Assembly (NCBI GenBank): GCA_016234735.1
Contig: JACRAN010000050.1
Span: forward strand, 1 to 37,910
Reading direction: 5' to 3'
DNA from: Bacteroidota bacterium
GTDB taxonomy: Bacteria; Bacteroidota; Bacteroidia; Chitinophagales; Saprospiraceae
Length of the DNA: 37,910 nucleotides
The notes under the pieces were generated by a model, which was not told the DNA's origin, searched no databases, and was given only the letters and a program-made list of their open reading frames with translations. The position numbers and the translations under genes are program-made. Shown here piece after piece: positions 25,209-33,302 of the stretch. Numbering within the stretch: position 1 is the first letter of the stretch; every line of letters starts with the position of its first letter.

Positions 25209-26597
25209 ATGAAAAATTCTGCATCCCTTACCATCGCCCGGTTCCTGCTTGTGCTTGCAGCCGGTTTCACTCAAATGGCCAGTGTTCAATCCCAATGGAG
25301 CTCCAGCACCATTTCGGGCATCAATTTTAGTTATTTGACAAACACAAACGCCCGCTTGGGAATCGGTTCAAGTGGATTGCCCATGGGGAAAGTGGATATT
25401 TTCCACAACAGCAGCGCCACAGGGAACAATGTTCATTTAAACCTTTTTGAGAACGAGTACGGCGATTTTTCCAGGATTCAATTCAGGAATTTCAGCACAG
25501 GAAACTTTTGGCAACTTGCTGCCCGTGCTCACGCTACTTCCAGCAGTGCCGCTATGAATTTTATCTACAATGATGGCACCACCAGCAAAGATGTCATGAG
25601 CTTAACGGGCGAAGGCAGGCTTGGCATCGGCACGACAACCCCGGCAGCACAGTTTCACGTCAAGACGGCCACCACCAACCCCATGCGTCTGGAATCTACC
25701 GGGGCAGACAATTTCCAGTCATTTTACACCGCCGGCGGCTACAAAGGCTATGCGGGTGTTTACACTGGCGACAACGACATGGACTTCGGCACCGGCGCAG
25801 GCAACTCCACTGGAAAGGTGAACCTCGTCATCAACGCCTCACCGAAACTGACCGTCTTTGCGGATGGCAAGGTCGGCATTGGCGCCACCAGCCCCGGCAC
25901 GTACAAGCTGTACGTCAGCGGCAGCGCTTTTGCAACGGGCAGTTGGGTCGCTTCCGACCAGCGTTTCAAAAAAGACATTGCCCCGGTGGCGAACGCCCTT
26001 GAATTAGTGAAGGAAATGCGCGGCGTAGGCTACGACTTCAACCGGGCTGCTTTTCCTGAAAAAGATTTTCCCGAAGGCAAATCATATGGGTTCATCGCAC
26101 AGGAACTCCAGTCCGTGCTGCCAGAGTTGGTCAACGAATCCGACGGTTATCTCGCCGTCAATTACGACGGCGTGGTGCCGGTGCTGGTCGAGGCAATCAA
26201 GGAGCAGGACACCCAAATCGAGGCGCTGCGCGCCGAGTTGGAAGACCTGAAAACCACCCTCATCGAAGTTCTCTCCCAAGCCGATGCCCAGACCTCCGAA
26301 CGCAGCGGCACCCAATCGCACGCACCTGATGCGGCACAAGCGTTCGAGATGCGCCAGAACACGCCGAACCCGTTTTCCGGCAGCACCCGCATCGCGTACA
26401 AGGTGCCGGAAAACGCTTCTAACCCGATGCTTTTCATTTTCAACCTCGAAGGCAAAATGATGGCGGAGCAGCGCCTCGACAGCGGCTCCGGGGAAGTGGA
26501 ACTGGAAGCAAGCTCGCTTGCCGCCGGTATGTACGTGTACACCCTCTCCGTGAACGGCGAGGCAGTGATGAACAAGCGGATGATTGTGAACAAGTGA
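25209..26597 (+). CDS. Secreted S74 intramolecular-chaperone-domain protein with T9SS sorting domain
   Basis: This 462-residue protein has a signal peptide (residues about 1-28, ending near SVQSQ), then beta-rich repeats (RLGIGTTTPAAQFHV, KVGIGATSPGTYKLYVSG) like phage tail-fibre and Bacteroidota surface proteins. Next is a peptidase S74 domain: ASDQRFKKDIAPV places catalytic Ser249 with Lys254 five residues on, and SYGFIAQELQSVLPELV follows, so self-cleavage is likely. A short coiled coil (about 330-360) leads to a type A T9SS sorting domain (NTPNPFSGSTRIAYKVPENA, ending KRMIVNK). It should be exported by the type IX system. Its role is unknown. It is divergent from the sigma operon. Confidence 0.88.
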   Translation: MKNSASLTIARFLLVLAAGFTQMASVQSQWSSSTISGINFSYLTNTNARLGIGSSGLPMGKVDIFHNSSATGNNVHLNLFENEYGDFSRIQFRNFSTGNFWQLAARAHATSSSAAMNFIYNDGTTSKDVMSLTGEGRLGIGTTTPAAQFHVKTATTNPMRLESTGADNFQSFYTAGGYKGYAGVYTGDNDMDFGTGAGNSTGKVNLVINASPKLTVFADGKVGIGATSPGTYKLYVSGSAFATGSWVASDQRFKKDIAPVANALELVKEMRGVGYDFNRAAFPEKDFPEGKSYGFIAQELQSVLPELVNESDGYLAVNYDGVVPVLVEAIKEQDTQIEALRAELEDLKTTLIEVLSQADAQTSERSGTQSHAPDAAQAFEMRQNTPNPFSGSTRIAYKVPENASNPMLFIFNLEGKMMAEQRLDSGSGEVELEASSLAAGMYVYTLSVNGEAVMNKRMIVNK

Positions 26598-26747
26598 GTT
26601 GGAGCGCCGTCAGGCAAGCTGAACAAAAGCGGGAGGAGGCAAGTGTAGCCTTCTTCCGCTTCCCGTGTCTTTCCTGTCCTGGAAAACTGACTTTTTTTTC
26701 AAAAAAAACTACCCACACCGGCCTCTCAATAGTTATCTTTCGCATTG

Positions 26748-26755
26748 TACTTTTG
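26748..26755 (+). promoter_or_regulatory. Candidate -7 box of the TPR-CHAT gene
   Basis: TACTTTTG is an exact TAnnTTTG match 22 bases before ATG 26778. The -33 region has no clear TTTG. Confidence 0.4.
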
Positions 26756-26777
26756 CTTAATCCTCATCCCTCCAGCT

Positions 26778-29756
26778 ATGAACCGATTTTCCATTCCCGC
26801 CTTGTTTTGCATTTTCCTGCCCGTCTTTGCTTTTTCCCAACAGCAGGATTCGCTGGCAGCCGCCCGTGAGGTGGACAGCCTCGTGAGCCTGTGCCGCTCG
26901 CTGGCAAGCAATGCGCAGGACGAGGAGGCCCTGCAAGCCATCGAAAGCGCGGAAAAAAAAGCGCTGTCGGTTTTTGGCAAGGAGAACGCGGCGTATGCGA
27001 CTTGTTTGTTCTATCACGGGCGTGTTTTTTACTACATGGGAAAACTTGGGGAAGCGGAGGCGCGGCATTTGCAAGCCAAAGACATCCGGGCAAAAGTGCT
27101 GGGCACGGCGCACCCAGACTACGCCTCGAGCCTGAATAGCCTCGCTATGCTTTGTCGCGCCAAAGGCGACTTTGACCAATCAGAGGCGCTGCATTTGCAA
27201 GCCAAAGACATCCGGGAAAAAACGATGGGCACGGCACATCCCGACTATGCCGCCAGCCTGAACAACCTGGCGAGCGTTTACATGGACAAGGGTTACTATG
27301 ACAAAGCGGAGGCGATGTACTTAGAAGCCAAAGGCATCCGGGAAAAAGTGTTGGGAAAAGAAAACCTCCAGTACGCAGCGAGCCTGAACAACCTCGCTAT
27401 CCTTTACGAAGACAAGGGCGACTACGGCAAAGCGGAACCACTTTACCTGGAAGCTATGGATATCCGGTTGAAAATCAGGGGCGCTGCCCATCCCGACTAT
27501 GCCGAGAGCCTGAACAACCTGGCAGTGTTTTACAGGAAAAAAGGCGATTACGATAAGGCAGAGGCGATGTACCTGGAAGCCAAAGACATCCAGTCGAAAA
27601 CTTTGGGCACTTCGAACCCCGATTATGCCCAGAGCCTGAACAACCTGGCAGTGCTTTATCATGCCAAAGGCGAGTACGGCAAAGCGGAACCGCTGTATTT
27701 GGAAGCCAAAAACATTCGGGAAAAAGTGTTCGGCACCTCGCACCCATATTATGCAACAAGCCTGAACAACCTGGCAAACCTTTACAAAGACAAAGGCGAG
27801 TACGGCAAAGCGGAGCCGCTGTATTTGGAAGCCAAAAACATTCGGGAGAAGGTGTTCGGCACCGGGCACAACGATTATGCCGCGAGCCTGAACGATTTGG
27901 CAACCCTTTATCATCTCAAAGGCGAGTACGCCAAAGCAGAGCCGCTGTACTTGGAAGCCAACAGCATCTGGGCAAAAGTGATGGGCACGGATCATCCCAA
28001 TTATGCCGGGAGCCTGTTCAACTTAGCAACCCTCTATTGGGCAAAAGGCAGCCCCGGACAAGCGGAGCGGTATTTTATGCAAGCCAGCGCCTGTGCCAAA
28101 AACCTCCTGCAAAAAGCTACCGCCTACAGTTCCGAAAACGAAATGCTGCACTACGGTACATTGCTCCAGGAAAATTTCGAGGCCCTGCTCTCCTTCGCCC
28201 AAACCCACCCAAGCGACTCCCTGCTTGCTGCAGCCTACGACAACGCGCTTTCCCTCAACAACGCCCTGCTCGATGCCGCCCTTGCCCGTGAAAAAGGCAT
28301 CGCACGCGCCGACAGCAGCACCCGGGCGCTCCACACCGAATGGAAGTCGCTGCTTTTCCGGCTGGCCAAACAGTACGCACTGCCCGTCGCCGAGCGCCAA
28401 AACCTGCCCGAACTCGAAGAAAAAGCCAACGCCTTCGAGAAGGAGTTGGTCCGCCGCTCTCCCGCCTTCGCCGAGGCGCGCCGCCAGACGCACTGGCAAG
28501 AAGTGCAATCCAACCTACGCGAGGGCGAGGCCGCCATCGAGTTTGTGCGTTACCGCTACCACAACTCTAAAAAAGTCACCGACACCATCCGCTACGCCGC
28601 CCTTGTCCTGTTGCCCGGAGCTGCCCCGCGCTACGTGCCGCTGTGCGGGCAGCGTATGCTCGATGCACTTTTCCAGCAGCGCAAACCCGACGAGTTTCAC
28701 TTGCAGGACTTGTACGCCCCCCGTCGGCACGATGGCTTGCCCACGCTCCACGCCCTGTTGTGGCAACCCCTCGAACCCCTGTTGCAAGGTGTGAAAACCG
28801 TGTATTTCGCACCCGCCGGGGACTTGCACCGCCTCCATCTTGCTGCCCTTTGCCCGAAAAATTATGGGCACCCACTCAGCGAACAGTACCGGCTTGTGCA
28901 AGTGGGCAGCACACGGGTCTTGGCGCAGCCCATGCAACCTGCCTTGCTCGGAGCGGGAGAGGCTGTCTTGTTTGGCAACATCCAGTACGGCCCGGACATC
29001 CTTCAATTCGCCAGTTCGGCAGTCGAGGAGGATGCGAGCAATGAACTCACCACACGGTCGGACAAAACAACTGCCTGGAATTTTCTCCCAGGCTCCAAAC
29101 CTGAAATTGACTCCGTCGGGGCCGCGCTCGCCGGGGCGGGTTTCAAGGTTGCCCTCCGCGAAGGCTCCGCCGCCACCGAGGAGGTTTTCAGGCAAATGGG
29201 CGAAACCAGCCCTTCGCCGCGCATTTTGCACCTTTCCACCCATGGGTTCTTTTTCCCCGACCCAAATTCAGAGTTGAGAGGTGAGACGGTGAGAAGCGAG
29301 ATACCGGAGGCGGGGTTCAAAATTTCAGAAAACCCGATGACGCGGGCCGGGCTGGTTTTCGCCGGGGCGAACCATGCCTGGAAAACAGGCAAGCCGGTTG
29401 CGGGCATGGAAGACGGCATCCTCACCGCCTACGAAGTCAGCCGGATGAACCTGCAAAACACGGACTTGGTAGTGCTCTCTGCCTGTGAAACCGGGCTTGG
29501 CTTCATTCAGGGCAACGAAGGCGTCTTTGGCTTGCAGCGCGCCTTCCAACTCGCCGGGGCAAAAAACTTAGTGATGACGCTCTGGAGCGTACCGGACGGA
29601 CCCACCCGATTGCTGATGACCCGGTTTTACCAAAACTGGCTGGAGAAAAAAACATCCGTGCGCGAAGCGTTGGAAGAAGCGCAGGCATGGATGCGCGGAC
29701 AGGAGACTTACCAAAGCCCGTATTTCTGGGCTGGATTTGTGTTGCTGGAATTTTAG
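26778..29756 (+). CDS. Secreted TPR-CHAT protein
   Basis: This 992-residue protein has a signal peptide (MNRFSIPALFCIFLPVFAFSQ). At least eight kinesin-light-chain-type TPRs of exactly 42 residues follow (about residues 92-427; consensus YLEAKNIREKVFGT, then HPDYA, then SLNNLAVLY, then KGEYGKAEP). A linker leads to a C-terminal CHAT domain, a caspase-fold cysteine peptidase, with RILHLSTHGFFFPD (His822) and LVVLSACETGLG (Cys903), so it should be active. CHAT proteins cut a partner after the TPR region senses it; the partner is unknown. The start is ATG 26778, not the upstream in-frame TTG. A heptamer-derived stretch lies just after the catalytic His. It is the second caspase-fold protein in this window. 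Confidence 0.92.
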   Translation: MNRFSIPALFCIFLPVFAFSQQQDSLAAAREVDSLVSLCRSLASNAQDEEALQAIESAEKKALSVFGKENAAYATCLFYHGRVFYYMGKLGEAEARHLQAKDIRAKVLGTAHPDYASSLNSLAMLCRAKGDFDQSEALHLQAKDIREKTMGTAHPDYAASLNNLASVYMDKGYYDKAEAMYLEAKGIREKVLGKENLQYAASLNNLAILYEDKGDYGKAEPLYLEAMDIRLKIRGAAHPDYAESLNNLAVFYRKKGDYDKAEAMYLEAKDIQSKTLGTSNPDYAQSLNNLAVLYHAKGEYGKAEPLYLEAKNIREKVFGTSHPYYATSLNNLANLYKDKGEYGKAEPLYLEAKNIREKVFGTGHNDYAASLNDLATLYHLKGEYAKAEPLYLEANSIWAKVMGTDHPNYAGSLFNLATLYWAKGSPGQAERYFMQASACAKNLLQKATAYSSENEMLHYGTLLQENFEALLSFAQTHPSDSLLAAAYDNALSLNNALLDAALAREKGIARADSSTRALHTEWKSLLFRLAKQYALPVAERQNLPELEEKANAFEKELVRRSPAFAEARRQTHWQEVQSNLREGEAAIEFVRYRYHNSKKVTDTIRYAALVLLPGAAPRYVPLCGQRMLDALFQQRKPDEFHLQDLYAPRRHDGLPTLHALLWQPLEPLLQGVKTVYFAPAGDLHRLHLAALCPKNYGHPLSEQYRLVQVGSTRVLAQPMQPALLGAGEAVLFGNIQYGPDILQFASSAVEEDASNELTTRSDKTTAWNFLPGSKPEIDSVGAALAGAGFKVALREGSAATEEVFRQMGETSPSPRILHLSTHGFFFPDPNSELRGETVRSEIPEAGFKISENPMTRAGLVFAGANHAWKTGKPVAGMEDGILTAYEVSRMNLQNTDLVVLSACETGLGFIQGNEGVFGLQRAFQLAGAKNLVMTLWSVPDGPTRLLMTRFYQNWLEKKTSVREALEEAQAWMRGQETYQSPYFWAGFVLLEF
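27051..28058 (+). repeat. 126-bp coding repeats encoding TPR units
   Basis: Eight units of exactly 126 bp start at 27051, 27177, 27303, 27429, 27555, 27681, 27807 and 27933, with a partial ninth at 28059. The units at 27681 and 27807 are nearly identical at DNA level, pointing to recent duplication. Confidence 0.9.
29274..29301. repeat. Heptamer repeat inside the CHAT gene
   Basis: The units TTGAGAG, GTGAGAC, GGTGAGA and AGCGAGA run head to tail, coding ELRGETVRSEIPEAG a few residues after His822. They match the degenerate repeat at 1201-1229. Confidence 0.6.
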
Positions 29757-29796
29757 GCTTCGGGCTGCCACAGCATCGCCGCTGGCATATTTTTTC

Positions 29797-29957
29797 ATGG
29801 ACAAGTGGCGGGAGGATTTTGCCTACCGAATTGATATTCAATGGATGGTGTTTGAATTGGCGGGTTTGGCGGCAAAAGCAGTGGCGTTTTTACAGGCAGC
29901 TTTTAGATTGTAATAGCGGCACTGGCCAACCCGGTGAAGTCGTTGCGCAGCGAATAA
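29797..29957 (+). pseudogene. 3' relic of an FtsX/MacB-type ABC transporter permease
   Basis: The plus-strand frame from 29797 reads DFAYRIDIQWMVFELAGLAA, the last transmembrane helix typical of Bacteroidota MacB/FtsX permeases. After a frame break near 29888 and a TAG, the frame continues AALANPVKSLRSE to a stop at 29955-29957, the usual C-terminus of the family. Only the last ~55 residues remain, so the gene is dead here. Confidence 0.75.
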
Positions 29958-29965
29958 GACGAAGC

Positions 29966-30002
29966 GCGGTTGGCGGTTGGCTCCCCGCCAACCGCCAACC
30001 GC
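29966..30002. repeat. Perfect heptamer-based hairpin
   Basis: The arms GCGGTTGGCGGTTGGC and GCCAACCGCCAACCGC pair over 16 bp around a 5-nt loop (TCCCC). It lies just past the end of the minus-strand metal transporter gene and may protect or end its mRNA, but lacks a T-run. Confidence 0.85.
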
Positions 30003-30005
30003 AGC

Positions 30006-31895
30006 CTATCTCACAATCAAAACCGGAATCCGTAGCCGGTGCCTCACCTGGCTGATGGTAGTGCCAAACACCCAATCTTTCAGCGTTTGGTGGCCATGGC
30101 CGCCCATCACTAAAATATCGGCATTGAATTGCTCCACCATGCGGGGAATTTCTTTTTTGGGGGTGCCGAAGCCTATTTCTGTCTCGCAGGAATAGCCCGC
30201 CAGGTTGAGGTCCTTGGCATATTCCTTCAAAGACTGCTCGTCCGATTGGGTCTCCAAATCTTTGATTTCCCTGCCCAGGATTTTGGCCCCGGCTGTTTCC
30301 ACGATATGGATGAGCAGGTAAGCTGCCGTTTTGCCGCCTTGCGCCAACGCATGGTTGATGGCAACGGAGTCCATGTTGGAAAAATCAACGGCAACGGCAA
30401 TCCGGTTATATTTTGGCTGTTGCGGGTCCAGTAGCAGCGGCTGTTTTTGAGGGTGTGTCGAGCCGACCTTGTAGCTTCTGAACCCTCTGATAAATGGATT
30501 GAAGGTGATATACAGCAATAGCCCCAACGCAAACAGTGCGAGGGGAACCACCGTGAGCATGATGATCCAACTGCGGTCGCCTGCTGCTTGAATGAACGCC
30601 ATTATTTCTTCGTACACTAACTTCACATTGAGCGAAACGATAATTGTGGCACTGATCCATGCCAATGTTTTGAGTGTGTTGTTGATGGCAAATCCGCCCA
30701 TTTTCTGTTTATCGCTCACGAAATGAATCAGGGGAATAGTGGCAAACCCCAATTGCATACTTAATATGACCTGGCTGAGTACCAGCATGTCGCCCGTCAT
30801 TTTTTCCCCGAAAAAATAGATAATTAAAAAGGCCGGAATTATGGCAATTAAGCGGGTTATCAGGCGTCTCAGCCAGGGCTGTATCCGCAGGTTCAGGTAT
30901 CCTTCCATCACGATTTGGCCCGCCAAAGTGCCTGTGATTGTTGAGCTTTGCCCGGATGCTATCAACGCCACGGCAAAAAATATGGGCGCAAATTCATTGC
31001 CCAGCAAAGGGGCCAGCATTTTATGCGCATCCTGTATTTCCGCAATTTCAAACAGCCCGTTTTTATAAAATGTGGAAGCGGCTAAAATCAATATGGCGGC
31101 GTTCACAAAAAAGGCAAGGTTCAGCGCAATGACGGAATCAAATACATTGAACCGAATGGCTTTTTTTACCTTATCGGGAGTGTGCCGTATTTTACGTGTT
31201 TGCACCAAAGAAGAGTGCAGATATAAATTATGGGGCATGACCGTGGCACCGATAATACCGATGGCAATATAAAGCGCCCCATGGCCGGGCAGCGACGGGA
31301 TGAATCCCAGGGCGATTTCACTTGCTACGGGTTTGGCAATAATCATTTCTGCCAAAAAACTGAGGCCTATGATGGCAACGAGGCTCAAAATGAAGGCTTC
31401 AATTTTGCGGATGCCATAATTCATCAAAAACAATATCAGGAAGGTGTCCAACACCGAAATTGCCACACCAGCCAGCAGCGGCAGGCCAAACAGCAATTGA
31501 AGCCCGATAGCCATGCCCACCACCTCCGCCAAATCGCAGGCGGCGATGGCGATTTCCGCTAAAAAATACAGAATCAGGTTAATCCAACGGGGGTAAGTAG
31601 CCCTGGAAGCCTGCGCCAAATCCAAACCCCTGACGATGCCCAGCCTGGCGGAAAGGCTCTGCAACAGCAGCGCCATCAAGTTGGACATGAGCAGCACCCA
31701 AATCAGTTTGTAGCCAAATTGGCTGCCGCCTGCAATATCGGTTGCCCAGTTGCCGGGATCCATGTAACCCACACTGACGAGGTAGGCCGGCCCCAAAAAA
31801 GAAAAGAGTTTTTTCCAAAAACCCGTTTGTTTCGTGGTGTCCACTGATTCGTGGACTTCGGAAAGTGATGCGGTCGGTTGATTGTTCTTTGCCAA
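30006..31895 (-). CDS. mntH: Nramp manganese/divalent-metal transporter fused to a universal stress protein domain
   Basis: This 629-residue protein has an N-terminal Nramp part (about 1-460) with the metal-binding motif GYMDPGNWATD (Asp46, Asn49), GATVMPHNLYLHS (Met220, His222) and eleven or so hydrophobic segments. It imports Mn2+ or other divalent metals with protons. The C-terminal ~150 residues are a UspA domain: YNRIAVAVDFSNMDSVAINH and MGGHGHQTLKDWVFGTTISQ, the latter with the nucleotide-binding Gly pattern. Fusion of these two is known in some bacteria (from memory). Start is ATG 31895. A DtxR/MntR-like palindrome lies 41 bp upstream. The name mntH applies to the Nramp part. Confidence 0.9.
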   Translation of the reverse strand: MAKNNQPTASLSEVHESVDTTKQTGFWKKLFSFLGPAYLVSVGYMDPGNWATDIAGGSQFGYKLIWVLLMSNLMALLLQSLSARLGIVRGLDLAQASRATYPRWINLILYFLAEIAIAACDLAEVVGMAIGLQLLFGLPLLAGVAISVLDTFLILFLMNYGIRKIEAFILSLVAIIGLSFLAEMIIAKPVASEIALGFIPSLPGHGALYIAIGIIGATVMPHNLYLHSSLVQTRKIRHTPDKVKKAIRFNVFDSVIALNLAFFVNAAILILAASTFYKNGLFEIAEIQDAHKMLAPLLGNEFAPIFFAVALIASGQSSTITGTLAGQIVMEGYLNLRIQPWLRRLITRLIAIIPAFLIIYFFGEKMTGDMLVLSQVILSMQLGFATIPLIHFVSDKQKMGGFAINNTLKTLAWISATIIVSLNVKLVYEEIMAFIQAAGDRSWIIMLTVVPLALFALGLLLYITFNPFIRGFRSYKVGSTHPQKQPLLLDPQQPKYNRIAVAVDFSNMDSVAINHALAQGGKTAAYLLIHIVETAGAKILGREIKDLETQSDEQSLKEYAKDLNLAGYSCETEIGFGTPKKEIPRMVEQFNADILVMGGHGHQTLKDWVFGTTISQVRHRLRIPVLIVR

Positions 31896-31935
31896 AGCTG
31901 TATTGTAAAATTTATTTTGCTGAATAGAAAAATAT

Positions 31936-31953
31936 TTTTAGGTTAATCTAAAA
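31936..31953. promoter_or_regulatory. DtxR/MntR-like operator upstream of mntH
   Basis: TTTTAGGTTAATCTAAAA is an 18-bp palindrome with one mismatched pair. The form TTAGGTTAAnCTAA fits metal-dependent DtxR-family repressor sites. Its position before the Nramp gene supports metal control; the regulator gene is not in the window. Confidence 0.55.
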
Positions 31954-32246
31954 GTCGGCCAAAACTACTGTAAAAAAGTGAAAGTAAAACTTCTGCGAAG
32001 TTTTTTTCCTCCTCCTCTGCCCGCTTTCGCCCAGTTTTACTCAAGAAAACAGTTCAAAGAATGGAGCGCAGCGTTTGCCTGTTTTACGTTCACCCACCGT
32101 TCATCATTATCCAATGCGTCGCCGACAGTACCTTGCAGCCGATGTCATTTCCCTCGGAACAAGTGTCATTCCAAACGCCGCACCCCCGCACCGATGGGCA
32201 GAGGGCGGGTGGCAGTTTTTTACACTTTCACTAAAATCCAAAAGTC

Positions 32247-32805
32247 ATGAAAAAACACTTACTCCTCACCATCTGAGCCACCATTCTGCTGCTTCAAACC
32301 AGCCACGCACAGCAACTCGAAATGCCCGCAACGGCAACAACCAAAAGTCGATGGCCGGCATGACCATTGGCGTCACCGACCTCGAAATCCACTGGAACGC
32401 ACCAGGCGTGAAAGGCCGGGATGGCAAAATCTGGGGCACCAGCGTGGCCCACTACGGCTTCTCCAACCTGGGTTTTGGCACCGCCAAAGAATCGCCCTGG
32501 CGGGGCGGTGCCGACGAATGCACCACCATCACCTTCTCCACCGACGTGATGGTGGAGGGCAAAAAACCCGCCACCGGGAAGTACGGTTTTTTTATCGCCG
32601 TGTACCCCGACTCCTGCATCCTCATTTTCTCGAAAAATGCAGCGGCGTGGGGCAGCTTTTTTTACAAACCTGAAGAAGATGTGCTGCGGCTGACGGTGCG
32701 CCAGCAAAAAACCTGTCCCAGGGCCGGGAGTGGCTGGCCTACATGTTTTCGGAGCAGCGACCTTGGTGGGTACAGGCCATCTGAATTTTTTGCGCTGGGT
32801 TCCCA
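32247..32805 (+). pseudogene. Frameshifted DUF2911 protein
   Basis: ATG 32247 begins MKKHLLLTI and hits a TGA at 32274, yet the frame then continues as a signal-peptide-like stretch (ATILLLQTSHAQQ). The body, in another frame, has WNAPGVKGRDGKIWG, APWRGG-like SPWRGGADECTTITFSTD and SKNAAAWGSFFYKPEEDVLR, the DUF2911 pattern. A third frame carries QGREWLAYMFSEQR and a fourth segment HLNFLRWV. At least one stop and three frame breaks show decay. Confidence 0.8.
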
Positions 32806-33302
32806 CTTATGCTGATGTTCAGCGTCCGGCAGATGCCGGTTGCCCGCCTGTGCTTGCCGAATTTGGCGTGAAATTAGCGGAGGAATGCACCGAAATCTTC
32901 ACTATGCAACTCCACTTGAAGGCCAGGTGCCTCTATCATTTCAAAAATGCAATTGCTGTCTCCCTCATTTCACAGGTTAGCCGTATGCCTGTCAACACAG
33001 GATTTTTCTTTAAAAGACAAAAGCGCTGCGATTTGGACAATTTCGCTACCTTGCCGCCCTTATTCAGTAGGATTTGTGCGTGAAAACAAGGGAATCCCGG
33101 AAACTGCTGATTTCACCACAACCGAGTTTAGCCTGACGCACAACCATTTCCCAAAAGGATTTCATCCCGCAAGGCAACCGATTTCTCTTGAACAAAAGAA
33201 AAAGAAATGGTTGCCCCACCCTGTTACTTGTCCAGCAACCTGCCTGTTAAGGTAGGTGGTGCCTGTTTTTTGCCAAATCTATTCAACTAAATCATAGTCT
33301 AA
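32806..33302. other. Intergenic stretch without recognisable gene
   Basis: About 500 bp between the DUF2911 relic and the M36 gene. Open frames here lack family signatures. An imperfect stem (GCAACC-ATTTCT against AGAAAT-GGTTGC) lies at 33174-33214. Confidence 0.5.
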
